The notes: generated from the sequence alone by a model not told the origin. A stretch of DNA of 64,000 bases from Pseudofabraea citricarpa (GCA_029641185.1 JAPWGK010000002.1:434001-498000), one strand, 5' to 3'. Shown: positions 46,473 through 59,753, counted from the stretch's first letter. Program-made: numbers and translations.

Positions 46473-49249
46473 TCATCTCCGAGAAGGGTCAGGCTTTTCA
46501 AGCAGACCGCCAATATCGACACGACCGCTTCGATCGTCTCTGCGTCGAGGATCATTTGATGGACCCGGATCGCGAATCGGTGGAAGCTGGAGATCATGCT
46601 GTCGTCGTGGGTGAGCTTGTGGGTGAGCTTGTGTTGGTATCTCACTCCGAGGAGTTTGATACGGGTTCTGTGCCTGTGCAAAGTCAGGCCGAGCCTGGCT
46701 TTGCGCATACGGAGGGATGGATGATTGCGGAGCGTTGGGAGGCATAGTTCCCCCACGTGTCGCAGGTCGATATCCCATCATGGGCTCGCCACGGGGGTCG
46801 CCAAAGGGAGGATTTTGCACATATGGAGAGATGGTTGGCGTCTGGGGAAACGACTGCTGCGGAGTCTGATACCCATACTGCGAGTCCCGAGAATACGACT
46901 CACGAGAATACGGCGAAGAAGACGGCTGATGATATGTCTGAGGGGTAGCAGGAATGTTCAGGAGAAAAACGATGAAATAGGTCGACTCCTTCTTGGCAAG
47001 GCCAAATCGAACGTTGAAGGTCCTTTGTTGGCCATCCGGTCCTTGAAAGGTGAAAACTTCTGGTCTGACAGTCTGGAATTGGGACATCTCCTCTGGGCCG
47101 AAGCCAACCGATTGAATCACTCTATCCTCTTCAAACTTGAGGTAGATGGGAGGGAGATAATTGGGTTCTCTTTCACGACGTTCCTCTTCGAATCCCCTTT
47201 GAAGACGAAAGACTTTATCTCGATCATTTGGGCTAACAATATCTTGAAGTTTCCTTGCGACAATCGACTGTATACCGACTGCTTCACCGAATCCTTGGGT
47301 TGCTTTCGCAATTTGCAGGTCCATGGTGAGATATGCGCACATAGGCTCTTGCGCTGGCATCATGCGTTGTGCTGGTGGAAGCTGCCCACTATACATGGCG
47401 TCTGGCTGTTCGATATACCTTTGCGGCACTGAACCGCCGCCTTGCGATTTTAGAACCCGATAGGACCCAGATCTCTGAAGGAGGCTCTCACCGAATTGCG
47501 TAGATATGGAAGCATCGCTCGGCGAATACAACGATAATGGCCGTCTCATGGCATCAGGTGGGGGTTGATATCCCGAACCAACACTCTCATAACGAGGATC
47601 ACGCTCATCGCGCAACCGCGGTCGGCCCCTTTTCTTGTGTTGAACATCAATGCACGTGTCCTCCTTGCCATTGCTTAGGCAGCGAGAACAAGGCCGTTGG
47701 GCTGTAGGATGTGAGTCAGCAGGATTCTCCAACAAAATTATTGTATGTTGATGATTTGGAATTGCGACGATCCCAAAATTCGGGAAGATTATGGACGATC
47801 ACTAGCTGACAGCCCTTGGCACCCAGACTGATCCTCAACTTGAGAGTAGTCCAAGTCAAGAATGATTCAGAGCCACCAAATCTTATTTCGTGCTTCGTTC
47901 CAACAACCCGGGAGTCTCCCGGTTAGATACGAATCGTGTCAAACGGTGACAAATTCCCGAAAAATAAACTTCACCATAAAGTAAGGAGATGATGTTCCTT
48001 CGACCAGTTTAAGGATGACCGACACCAAAACCTTAGGCTTACTAGCCGCAGGTTGGGCAGATCCAGAGCCAATGGACCGATGTGGGGATATCCAATAATA
48101 CAATTGTTTGGGCCTTGAACGGATGAACTTGAAATCGCACACTAAAGCAAAATCCCTCGCGCGATCCACCAATCGGGCCCAGCCCCACAGGTTTGTTGCG
48201 GGAGTACTCGAGTCAGCAACTCTCAGGAACATGAAGTACTACTTCATCGCAAAGCAAAAATGGATGTGTCTGAAACAAGAATGGTGATGCGAAGGCCAGA
48301 TATCAATAAGCACATGATAAAATAGTGCTGCCATCTTATATCTTCATCGCCCCTGGCTACTTTTGCTCGCTTGAGCGGGGTAAAGCGCGATAGTTGCAGA
48401 AAGGTCCAGTCATCGACGTGGCTGAATCTGTACGGGTTTCAAGAACACACCAATGGGACATTGATATGGCTAATTCTTCCGAACATATCTGCGCCACCGC
48501 TTTGATTGGGACAAGCAACACGAAAAGATGTGGCTACCTGCGGCGGACGAAAAGCAATATCATAAGTAAGCTGTAAAAAGACGTACCGTCACACCTGTTT
48601 ACGGTTAGCATGTTCCACATTGGTATGCAATCATAGACTGAGGACGAGCTCACCTAAGATGGGCTTTCTTGCATGGCACGCAGGCTGATGCTACATGGCC
48701 TTTGGTCTTTCTCTGTGGTTTTGGGGAATGCTGATCGGCAACCTCTGCGATTGGCTGTCTATTCTGCTGGACCTGATACTGTACCGGAGGTTGTGAAGAG
48801 GCTTGGTGTGCCGAGTAATATTGCTGTTGCGACTGCTGTTGCGGCATCTGTTGCCTCGGGCCCTGTTGGTATTGAAATTGCATCGCTGTATCCTCCATCT
48901 GAAGAGGGGCATATGATACCGCACCTGGGTGCTGTTCTGGGTGATAAGGTCGTAGTTGCTGGCGCCTACTGTGGTCTGCCTGCTCTGATTGTGGTGTAAG
49001 GGTACCCCGAAAGATGTCTTGTCCTGGACCATAGCCTCCATGACCTCGACCGCTTGATTCGGGGTTACGTCTTGATGGGAGCGGAGGAGATCCTGACATG
49101 GGCGGAGAGGGGTAGGCCCTTGAACGAGCACTATCGGACACCTCTCTGGCCCAGCTCAGATCAAGAGAGAACCTCGCCAGGTCTGACTTTCCTCGACGTT
49201 GGCCGAGGGTGGTATTATAATGACTTGGTTGGTTTGTTGGGGATTGCAT
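46473..49249 (-). CDS. Zn2Cys6 transcription factor with PAS-like domain
   Basis: Nuclear regulator of 610 aa from exons 49249-48654, 48594-48587 (8-nt microexon) and 47701-46473; introns 59 bp (branch GCTAAC) and 885 bp. The Zn2Cys6 cluster is C190-x2-C193-x6-C200-x5-C206-x2-C209-x8-C218. C200 is encoded by the microexon, which supplies the last base of R199, all of C200 and D201, and the first base of A202. KKRGRPRLR after the cluster has an AT-hook-like RGRP core. A PAS-like fold follows at about 323-440 (YLTMDLQIAKATQGFGEAV, DIVSPNDRDKVFRLQ, VRFGLAKKESTYFIVFLL). The N-terminus is Gln-rich, the C-terminus Pro/Gln/Ser-rich with many YSRES-type repeats. Target genes unknown; not AcuK/ERT1 by its cluster sequence. 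Confidence 0.88.
47702..48586 (-). other. 885-bp intron of the Zn2Cys6 gene
   Basis: Donor GTACGT, acceptor CCTACAG. Unusually long for this window. No 5S, tRNA or protein-coding sequence recognised inside it. TGATGA (47749-47754) and CTGA (47806-47809) on the plus strand have the spacing of a C/D snoRNA, but there is no terminal stem. Confidence 0.6.
48587..48594 (-). other. Eight-nucleotide microexon of the Zn2Cys6 gene
   Basis: GTGTGACG on the minus strand, with AAACAG before and GTACGT after. It is the only 8-mer in the interval between the outer exons that I found to fit both splice sites, both codon phases and the family sequence HLRCDAQRPC. Skipping it would shift the frame inside the zinc cluster. 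Confidence 0.85.
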
Positions 49250-51271
49250 GGAAGTGACCGTCTAAAATCGGGTGCCTATGCTCTCAGAAGCTCAAGGCGG
49301 GCCTTTCACTCTCCACAACTCCTGGGCTGATTTTGTATATTATACGAAAGTGCCTTCCCAACTACCAATCGCATTACTCTTGCGATCAAGTCTACCCAAG
49401 ACAGAAGTTTCGCAATGGTTAAGTTATATTCGCTGATGTAACAATAAGTCGAGCGCAACTAGACATGATCAGTACTCTCCTTGGATTTCAATCGGCAAAC
49501 TCACCCATGAATAAGGATACCTCGGACGGGACGGTGTAGTACTAAGCTCCTAAGAAAATGCTGGGGATGGCCAATCCTTTCCGGGCCTAAAAGGAAGGAT
49601 ATACTTCTTGCGACTGCATGGACTTGGTCGAGTTGAGGGCAAATGCGCCAGTACCGGTATCTGACCGAGACAAGACCGGACAAGGTGTACCTGGAGGTGA
49701 TACTGCAGATGCAGGGTAAGTTCGTGACTAACTGACGTGGTAGTCGGTGGCCTGCAGCTGAAGAAGTCTTAGAAGAAGTTCAACGTGGAGGAAGAGCCGG
49801 TGAAAGGAGACACAGAGGGGGGTTTTGGATGCGGCGTTGTGTGAGGTCAACGGGCGGGCAGAGTGCCAATCCGATTCGTACCTTGAGCTGGTGAGATGGC
49901 TGGCTGGTGGCAGCAGATTGTACAGAGCCGGGTTGTTGTGGGCAAGCAGTGTCGCTAGATTTTTTTAGGTGCGGCAGAAGTTCTAGAAGGCTGCTGTGTA
50001 AGTATTCTGAGGCAAGGAAGGCAAAGAAGAAGTCGGCGTAGGACAGAGGGGCTCGAAGGACAAGGAGGGGAGCGGGCAGGTAAGTAGGTACCTTTATCGT
50101 AGGATCGGGGTGTCGCGGGCGTGGGTGAGCTGAGCAGGCGTGGTGGTCTCGACGGAGGAGATGGTATGGTGGAGGAGGTGGTAGTGGTAGTGGTAGTGGT
50201 GGTGGTGGTGTTGATGATGATGATAGCAGTGGTGCCCTTCGGGTGGGAAGTTTTTGTACGGTCGTAGCAGGACAGAGCACGGCAAAAAAGTAGTGGCCGT
50301 GTAGCGATAGATGAAGCTTGAGCTTGTCCAGTGCGTGCTGCAAGAGACAAGGTTTGAGGCGTAGGCGTAGGTTAGGTTGGAACGGGAGCTGGGTCGTATG
50401 TATGGACTCTTTAGGAATGTCGGCTACTGCTGTATGTCAAGAGAGATGCGCAGGACTAACAGGCCTCGCAGGTAAAAGACAGGGAAAGACAGGGAGGGGA
50501 TGAAATGGAACAGGGTGCAGCGGCCGTGCACTCAGGCCCTGGGCGACAGGGCGACAGCGACAGGGTTGGGTTGATCTTAAGGGCCCCCCGTCAAATCTGG
50601 ATCCCTGCGCACAATTAGCATTTTAGCTCTCCAAGATCAATGTCTTGGGATTTCTCTGGGACACGGCGCATCGGTCGGGGGGATTGGGTGGTTGCTTGCT
50701 TGCACTCTGGTGGGTTTTCTTGATGAATGCTGTTGTCTGGTTGTCTCTCTGGCTGTGAGTAGCAGCACCCGCCCACAGCCAGTGAGTCTCCAGCCAGCGC
50801 GTCCTGAGGATTGGATTGGGATCAGACGGAATTGGAGGGAAATGGGAATGTGGATATTGATGCCCTCCCCATCTCCTCTTTCTCTCCTCCACGTCGGCCG
50901 ACCGTTGAGACTACTCGCGAGACTATCAATCTCTCTTCAGCCGGCCGACTGCTGCTCTGGAGTCCTGCGTCTTGCGTCCTGCGTCCTAGACCAGGCGCGT
51001 GGCATTCGGCGCCGTCGAAGATGAGGCTTTCGCACCGTCGACGAGGAACAAAGGACTCTGCGTAGGCCCGGGGAAGGTGGAGAGCGGCGGGAGGATGGCA
51101 GACAGCGTCCCCAGCCAACGAAAGCCAAGCCAGTGGACCGTGGACGGTGTGTCGACCGCGGCGTCAGTAGCATGCTTTTTGCATCGTGGGCGAATGCTAC
51201 GCTGAAGATGGCACTCTGGCCGTGGTGGAGAGGCAGGCAGATGGCATATTGGCTTTTGCTACTGCATTGCC

Positions 51272-51295
51272 ATGATGATGATGATGATGATGATG
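51272..51295. repeat. (ATG)8 microsatellite
   Basis: Eight perfect ATG/GAT trinucleotides in non-coding DNA. Confidence 0.95.
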
Positions 51296-52126
51296 GTGAG
51301 GAGGGTACCGTACTGTGCTGGGTGCTGGTGCTGGTGCAAGGTGCTAGGCCTGACTCGTACCGTACGTACCTAGAGGATCTGAATCTGCAACTGAATAATA
51401 TCCGTACGGGTGGGAACTGGGGCCGGAGCGAGCGTGTGTGTATGGACTAGCTGGGTGCGTGATGGCTGAGATAGAGTGTGGTCTGGTGGACTCGGAGGTT
51501 GGGAGAGAGGGAGTGAGTGCGAGATGGCTGTTGAGATGCGAATCCACGGGCAATTTGTAAGTTGTAGGTCGTCGTCGAGGTCGAGGGCTCGCCTCGGATA
51601 CGCGAAGGCCGTGAGAGATGCTGCAGCAATCAAATTATCGAGGACGAGCTCGTACCGCACCGCACACCGGATCCAGCAGGCTGGGCTTGCACTTCAAACT
51701 TCCTGGGAAGCCGGTAATTTGGAGGGGAGAGGGAAGAGGGGAGAGGGGGAAGACTAGCCAGATAGCCAAATAGTCCACGGCACGACTGACCAGCGACGAA
51801 TGTTGCAAGTCGCAGAGTCGTAGAATCGGAGGGTCGCAGGTTGGCGAGAAAGGTGAAGTCCCAGCCGGGACGAGAGGGCCAGGATGTCTGGGATGCCTGG
51901 GTTGACTGGGTTGACTGCCAGTGCTCGCTGGGTTGGCATATATTACTTACTGTATAGTACAATACAGACAGTGCAGACAGACAGGTTAGTAAGTCACTGT
52001 ATGTGCACTGTTCCCCTACGGTACCTTAGCTTAGGCATTATTGTTGTGCCGGTGCTAGTGCTGCCAGTGCCATCGCCATCGCCAGTGCCTGTTGCCGGCT
52101 CGCTTCAGTGTTCCGGTGCTTCAGTG

Positions 52127-52158
52127 AGTGCTTCAGTGCTTCAGTGCTTCAGTGCTTC
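52127..52158. repeat. (AGTGCTTC)4 minisatellite
   Basis: Four perfect 8-bp units, preceded by a related TTCAGTG stretch and followed by AGTAATCCAGTGCTT. Confidence 0.95.
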
Positions 52159-53482
52159 AGTAATCCAGTGCTTGTCCCTCCCCCATCTCACTGTATGTAT
52201 GTCTCGTGCTTACTGTACCCATCGATACAGTACTTACCAATAGGTACCGTACCCGTACCCTTCACCGCACCCGCTGCCGCCCAACTGACTCTCTCCCCTC
52301 ACACCCCCAGCTCACAATCCATTGACCCTCAGACTCACAAGCGCTCCCTCCATCTCCATCCCTCCCTCCCTCCCTCCTTCTCTCCCTCCCTCGCTCCCCA
52401 AAATGATGATGCTCCGGAAATTATGCAATATACGCTCCAATCCAGCTAGAGGCTCAATATGCCGCCCTGAGATAGCCAAGGTTCCAGATACGCGCAAGTC
52501 GGCACATGCGTGCAGGAGCTGGACGGTGATCAATGTGTAATTGTTCATTCATGCTCTCCAGCAGCCATCAGCGATTCCGAGCAGCAGCATCGCTGGGCAT
52601 TGGCCCTATCTGGATCTGCGCTTCCTCAATAGGCACCGTCTTTTAATTCTCCTGGGGATCTCCAGGACCAGTGCCAGTGTGTTCCTGACGGCAAATCCTA
52701 CGGCTCATCAAACCCTCAAACCCATCCGTCCCATCTTCTCAAACGCCGCCTCCGCTTCCTCCTCCCAGCTCCGGAGCTCCCACGCGTCTGCTGCCCCGGG
52801 ATGGCATGGGATGGCATGGGATGGGAGTATCATGGCGAAAGAGCAGATGATTGGCATGCAAGAGCACGCGCTGTCTGTGTTCGTCCAATCTTGGATCTGC
52901 CCCTCCCACCTCCCAAGAGATCGCAGCGCCGAGGCAAAAAAGTCGTCGGTCCCTCATGCGATCTCATCATCTGTGCCGCACCAACACGAACATCCAAACT
53001 CAGAATGTGCCCGTCCACGTCCACGTCTCGTGTGCAGTGCAGTGCAGCATTGCAGCGCGAGTTCCTCTCATGTTCCAGCAGGTACCATCGTCCCCAAGTC
53101 ATGATCCTGAGGGCGATCCTCATCTGCTTGCTGCTGCTATCGTCCCAAGTGCGCGCGCGCGACGACGGCTTCGTGCAGATGACTGCAGACTGCAGATTGC
53201 AGAGTGCAGAGTGCGGGTGCAGATGCAGCAAATACTGCCGTGGCTAGTTCTACCGTACCGTACCGTACCGCCATCATGCTGCAGAGTGCAGAGTGCAGAC
53301 TGCAGTAGCACCGGCTGCTGAAGATGGAGGGTATACTGTACAGGACAGGAGAGTATGGGGGGGATACCACTGTGATCCAGGGACGCCCCTCTGTGCTGCA
53401 AGCCTGCAACTTCAAAAATACTCTATCTCATGCTGCAAGCGGCGGCCCAAAAGGCAACCTAAAAACCTTCAGTTCCAAAAAC

Positions 53483-53510
53483 ACAGACAGACAGACAGAC
53501 AGACAGACAG
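53483..53510. repeat. (ACAG)7 microsatellite
   Basis: Seven perfect tetranucleotide units in non-coding DNA. Confidence 0.95.
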
Positions 53511-56500
53511 GCATCCGAGCGCTCTGTAAGTCTGTAAGTCTGTAACCAGTTATCGATACCCTTTCTTTCGGCAGCTCGGCAACCGCCACAGCTGGACAAC
53601 AGCCACAGTTCCCATGCAATGCAATCTTAACTTTTCCACATCTCACTCATCTCACACACAATTCGATGCTCGAGGGCTCAACTTCATATCTGCATCGCTG
53701 CATACGGTATCTGCATCTGCATCTGCGTCACCCTCCAGCCATCATCCCTTCTGGTGCTCCCCCCCGTCCTGTCTAGTCCAGCCCAGCCCAGTTACCAACC
53801 GTTGTGTCTGAGTTGCACTGCACAATGTTGTCATTTCTGACTTTGAAATCTTCTTCTTCTTGTTGTCCCATCTCACCCTCGGATCTTATTGCAATGCCTG
53901 CCTTACCTGATCTGACGGCATCCCATCCCTTCCAAGCCCATCCCTTCCCTTCCCAACGCATCCCTTACCTTACCTTACCTCGCCCATGAGGCTGCACATC
54001 ACGCGACGGCCACTTTGCGTAGCCTCGTCCCTCTCAACTGTCGGTCTATCACAACTCACTCACTTCACTCACTCACTCACAGACACAACATGACGCTACT
54101 GTTACCAACTTACCACCACCACTGCCGCTACCGCTACCGCTACCGCTACCCAAACGTCAAGATCGCCTTCAGCTCGCCCGTTCGCCTCAAAGGCCGATGC
54201 AGTGACAATAATGCGCCTATTTTCCGTGTCCGCTCGCTCCCAAAAGACCCCGATCGATGTGCCCTGGGCGGCTCCGTGATGCGGTCGCCAGAAGCAGCAA
54301 GGCCGGAAGAGAATTAGCGGTGGTCCAGCAATATCGCGAGATTATCAAACAATTTCGTGGAATTTGACTTTGGAAAGAACCACGCCACGGCAGCCTTCCA
54401 AGAACTTTGACAGGGCACATCATCCTGGACGAGCGTCTCATTTTGCTGAACCAGGGTTAAGGCTGCAGTAGTCAGTTGGTGTCAGGCTGTCAGCGAGCTG
54501 TCGCTGTCGCCGTCGCTGTCCATCGGTCGTATGCCGCTCAACCCTCATCTCTTCCCGCGACTAACAACGCCATCGGCCTCCACCTCGTCGATCTGGAAGC
54601 CTCCTGCGGTGACGCTGGCTTCCCACTGTTCCCAGTCCCATCTGGCCCCGCTGATTCGTCGCCAGGCTGTGCCACAGGAGCGGCGGTGCACTGTGCAGTG
54701 TGCAGTGTGCAGAGCGCGAGAGAAGAGAGAGGAAGCAGTGAAGCACGCGTGAACGATGGATGGAGACGACGACGACGGCGACGACGTGACCCAGCGCGTC
54801 GTGGTTGGTGGAAAATGTGCTCATCTCAATCTACTGCGTATCCATCCATACATCCATCCATCCATTCATCAATCGTCATCTATTAGCATTCGCTCTCTTC
54901 AACTCTCTTCGGCCCAGCACGCAGGGCACAACCAACCGCACCACGCGACAACAGGACCCCGCCAATGCCACAAATCTCGTCCTTTCTTTCTCTGACTTAT
55001 GATCAGCAGCCTCCAGAAAAGCATAAAACGGCTCCACGCAATAGCTGAGCGGCCCTGTCAATAACTCGACTAATTTCGCTGCAGGCGGTCAAGGAACAGG
55101 GTCGCACGATGGCCGGCCAGGTGGGGACTGGAAAGGAAGAAGCCTAAAGCCGGGAGCCTCAAGATCCAAGTTTCCCACGTTGTCCAGGCATTAGCATTTT
55201 ACCTTCGCACCAAGCGGAATTAATTGCTTCACCTATGGCTCTGAAAACCAGGGAATCGTGGCTCCTCTTTCCCTCATCCACCATCATCACGCATACGGCC
55301 GCGCCTGCTTGGCTACCCCAAAATGGGTCTGTCTGCTCATCCACACATGGATAGCGGAGCTTAGGCCTCGTCTGAACTTTTAACCTCATACATGAAGCCA
55401 CGAGTCACCCATCCGACGTTGCACTGGAGCCGCGATGGGATCATGAAGAGATTCGAGCCGTGACTTGCTTGCTTGAGTGCTTGCTTGCTTCTGAGCATCG
55501 AAGACGAGAATCGCGGAGCCCACCCGGATTGGAGCGCCCGTCTGTGCCCATCGGGTCTTCCCAGAACTCATCGTATGGACCGAGATAACATCAGGCTCAT
55601 GACTCTTCCCAACCACTCAAGAGGGACCGGCAAGCAAATAATGCCTGCTTAGCCCTTCTCACATCCCACACAATACGAGCGCCGAGAGGGATGTCAGATG
55701 CGGCTACCAGTCTTCCCGGTAGAGCTCCGTCCTCTCCCAATCCATCTACCTTTTGACGGGACCACATTCCTCAGGGCGACGAGGTGATGATCGTCTTGAA
55801 GATGTGTGTACACGGACAGCGCGTCGGATAGTAGCGAAATCTTCAAATTTCCCGATGCCACCGAACAAGGTCATTATTGAAAAACAAGCTGCGCCTGCTT
55901 TTTCAATAGTGTACACCTCAGCACCACCATGTTCACGATCATGACAATTTAGATCTGCCGTTCAGAAAAGGTCGATGTTTGGTAACCCAAATCCCACGGG
56001 GCCCTACTCTAATTTTAACCCTAGGTTGTACCCGCTCGGGCTAAGAGGTCGTTATAGTCAGCGATAATTTGATTATTATGCATTGTTCACGCCCGCCTCG
56101 TGGCACCTCGTGGCAGTGGCATCATCCGCGTCGGCAGAGCCTCTAATCTTTTCGCTTTTGTTCAGGGCCTTCCGGCCATCTGTTCTCTCTCTCTCCTCAC
56201 ATACTCGGCTTACAAGCCCACTCGGGCAAGGCAGTGAAAGGATTTCAATAGCATGAGCACCACAATGATCTGTGCTTCGGTGTTGCGGTGAAAGTTCAGA
56301 TCAAGGAGCCGTGAGGCGAGATGGGAAAAAAGACCTCGACCTAGGCCTTCCCACTGTGGGCACCCTCTCGTCATAAGTGTCGAGGGTATCACTATTCTGA
56401 TATCTAGCATCATCGCTCCGCCAGGATTTGGTCGTTGAGGGGGGATGCCCGCGAGGAATGGGGAGCACATATAGTGCTCATAATGCAAGAAGTGAAAATC

Positions 56501-59500
56501 CCTGTGTTCTGGCAATCTGGCACGTCGAGGACCACGATTTCAAGAGGTCGCCGTTGTTACGCCGTAGCAGCTTGTAAGATCATCGTCTCAAGATTCAAGA
56601 ATGACATTTAAAGCTACAGTACGAAAGGTTCGGTGGGCGAGTGGGTGTCGGGGTTTTTGCTGGCGGCACTTGGTCGGGTTACCCTTGCCGGGCTCTCGTG
56701 GCGTCGACGACCTTCTCAATAAACCATCTGCGTGGCCTGCGGGTCGTGCAACGAGCTCAGCAGCGATAATGCAGAGAAATGATGAGATGGGATCATGGGA
56801 TGCGATGGAGGCCATCACGAACACATCCAAATGCGGGGCATCCAGGACAATGCATTGAAGTGGAAAGACCCCCTGCCTGCCCGTCCCCTCCCCTCAAAGT
56901 GTGCCTGTCGCCTATGAATGTATGGTACAGTGAGTGCAGTGCGGTACAACTCCACGAGCGGTTGAGAGGCAAGAGGCTTCAGCAAGGCATAAATTGATGC
57001 TCATTTCAGGAGAGTCCCGACGGAGAAATAATCTTCACACGAGCCCCCCGGTGATCAATTGGGTATGATTACTTCCGAAGTCTCCGAAAGAGTCCTGTGC
57101 GCTGATTTATGCGATATGGAGGATTGACTTTTGGCGACGTGAAAACCGTCTTATAATTGTGTGTCCTCTGATACAGTACCGCAGACGAACTCTCGACGAC
57201 GAGTAGACCGACTGACTACTGACCGACTGACTTCGGCCGCGGTGATCCACGTCGCAATCTAAATTCCAGTGCACCGGTCGGAGTGGCAGCCAGCGCAGGC
57301 GGGCGCGGGTGCAGGCACAGGCACAAGCCTTCAAGCGCTGTAGATCCTGGGTGCGCTCAGAGGGCAGAATCACGTTGACGTATTGTTTGGTAGCGAACAA
57401 GACAGGATGTTGGCGATCATTCAAATGCTACCCTCCGACCCTCGTCTTCCTTGTTAATATCAAACCCACCATTGCCATAATAAGATTCCGAAGGGCTGAA
57501 AAGGTTAGATGGTGACCGTATGCAGTGTTCAAAGCGCGGAACAGCAAGAACTCGTGGGATGAAAGACAAGACATCCAAGACAACGTCCAACGCGGTGGTA
57601 ATTTTTGGATTTTGGGAGGGGGTTTTTTTTTATTTAATTTCGTTGCGTCACGGATAGAGCACCATGGCGGGTGCTGCAACGCTGCCTTCATCTTCTAATT
57701 CTAATGATGCTCAGGGAGGGAGGAGGCCGGTCGGTTCAAACCATAAGCGTTTCCTCGCCCGCAGCCGACCACCGAGCCAAATCAGCAGCGATGAGGAGAT
57801 CCGTACCGAACCGCCAACTATACTAACTACTACACGCTCCCCTCGGAGCAGAGAGGCTTGTTGGTCGTAGAACAATGCAACATCACTACCGCACGTCGCG
57901 TCGCGTCGCTTCACCACATGGCCCGTCAGGTACGTGTATCCCACGACAGCCACAGCCGTTGAACTATCGATAACGGATAAATCGATAACCTGCAAGACTA
58001 TTGTACGCTCCGTCACTCTAGGAAATACCTTATTTCGTCCTCACCTTTGCGAAAAGCAATTTCGGCAGAATGACAATAATCATGATCACGAACCTCTCCA
58101 AACTCGCTAACGACCGCCCTGATGTCACCATTGTCGAATACCTCCACCTCCAGCCCTCTTTTCGCGAGAGGTCTGTGCCAACGGGAGTAGGAAAAAAGGA
58201 CGAAGGGCTTTTAGGAATAGATTCAGAACAGGGCTGAAAAGGTGCGGACAGACTGGCTTCCTGTACGAACCAGAGTCCGTGCAATTGAGGAAGACCCGAC
58301 TACTGTACAACATCAATAGACTTCACGATTAGCTATCTCGGTTCCCGATCTCGTCGTGACTAGTATGTGGCTATGTGCTTCATGTTCTCTCGCATTGTTT
58401 AGTCACGGATTGAGGGTATGGGAAACCACACCTCCATCCCAAATTCTTGAGGCTTAGCTCGATCCAAGTCTGTGCGAGCTGTGCTATGTTGTACGACTGT
58501 GCAGCATCAATAGCTTGGAGAGCCATGATTCACAACCATCCCGCATATCAGCACGCATCTCCATGCAGAGTCCGATCCATGGTATCAGATTGTGTTTGCG
58601 CCCTCGCCCAATCGCCCAAGTCCTTCTCGGAATTAATCTCCAGCAGTAAGGAGATCGTCTATACAGGTCCCGCATTGCAACGGTAACGGCGAGCCAGCCT
58701 GCAAACATCTGGCCCGGCGTGCTGCGATGGCCTCAACCCACGAGCACGGAGCCAGACGGTCTAAGAATGATCCCATGTAAACTTATTCCCCACCCTTTAC
58801 GGGATATCCAAGCCGTCCCGTTCACATTCAAATAGTGTTCAGATCGAGACATCGGATCCTTGACGAGCTGACCAAATCTAGCAGACATCAGCGAAAAAAT
58901 ACGGAATGGGCAACTTACTCTTCAGACCAAGCCTTTCTTTCTACAGCTGGCGTGCGAAGTGTGTCGAAGAGATCTGAACTTTAAATCGTACAAGAAAAAG
59001 AAGGTCCGTCACCCACACACCCTTACATAACTCGAGCTGATTCGTTCCAGAGTCAACCGAATTCCTTACCTCATGCTCTACATGCGATGCTACAAGCGTG
59101 GTCTCAAAGTTGGACGGTCCGGCACGACCATGGCTAGACATTCAAACCTTGGGGTTGAAATCAGCAATCTGCGACTTGGCAAGAACCAGATCTACAGCAT
59201 CATGCTTACAGTGTGGGGATCTTAAGAATCTGATGGTCAAACTTTGCTGTTCAAGAAGTCATGCGAGAGCCAGATCTCGTCTGTATTCATCGTTTATTCA
59301 TGCCTTCCGAGTCTCTTGTCGTCTATCTTATGCTTCCTTGGGAGAGGGCACCTTGCATTAGCCCATATCTCACCATGTATTATGATCTAGATCATCGCAT
59401 CTTTTCCCAGATACAGAAGGGCTTCCCAGAAGGGCAACAAGTGTTTGAAACCAAGTCATGCAAATAGCAGAGTAATTATTCGTGCTTACTCGGGTATCCT

Positions 59501-59753
59501 CAAGGCAGGGTACTAAGAGAGGTACACAAGTTTTTTTCTTTACAGTTAAGTGCTAAAAATTGAGAGCCTTCCCCCCGTGTATGGATCCCCTACACGCGGA
59601 AGCCTTAACTCATGTTGTACAGGATTTGCCTTTGGCACTCCATCTCCTGCACATGATTAGTTGCATATATAGTCATGATTGAGTATGACTCGGTGTTTAC
59701 TTTCCCCACTGTTGATTGTAGAGGATCTGGAGGGTCTCAATCATGTCGATAGA

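Larger units (their letters stand above)
49250..59753. other. Ten-kilobase gene-free region rich in simple repeats
   Basis: 5' flank of the Zn2Cys6 gene on the left, 3' flank of the SRR1-like gene on the right, no gene I can support between. Visible: (GGTAGT)n/(GGT)n and (GAT)n near 50174-50225; (ATG)8 at 51272-51295; (AGTGCTTC)4 at 52127-52158; (TACCG)4 at 53251-53270; TGCAGA/GTGCAGA repeats near 53180-53305; (ACAG)7 at 53483-53510; (ACCGCT)n near 54119-54150; CATCCATC near 54840-54865. Frames of 100-190 codons here are low-complexity and overlap such repeats. Confidence 0.5.

Noticed and set aside
47749..47809. C/D-box snoRNA-like TGATGA..CTGA pair in the Zn2Cys6 intron
   Set aside because: On the strand opposite to the host gene, with no terminal stem and no recognised guide sequence.
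49780..50343. 187-codon minus-strand frame with poly-Pro and poly-His
   Set aside because: Encoded by (GGT)n/(GAT)n repeats in the flank of the Zn2Cys6 gene; overlapping frames are equally open.
52541..53104. 187-codon plus-strand frame
   Set aside because: No family sequence; it overlaps open frames on both strands in a low-complexity area.
52127..53510. CRISPR-like array
   Set aside because: Repeats are contiguous simple-sequence arrays without spacers, and the DNA is eukaryotic.
56210..56515. 101-codon minus-strand frame vaguely like a retroelement end
   Set aside because: Too little similarity to any signature; no zinc-knuckle or polymerase motif.
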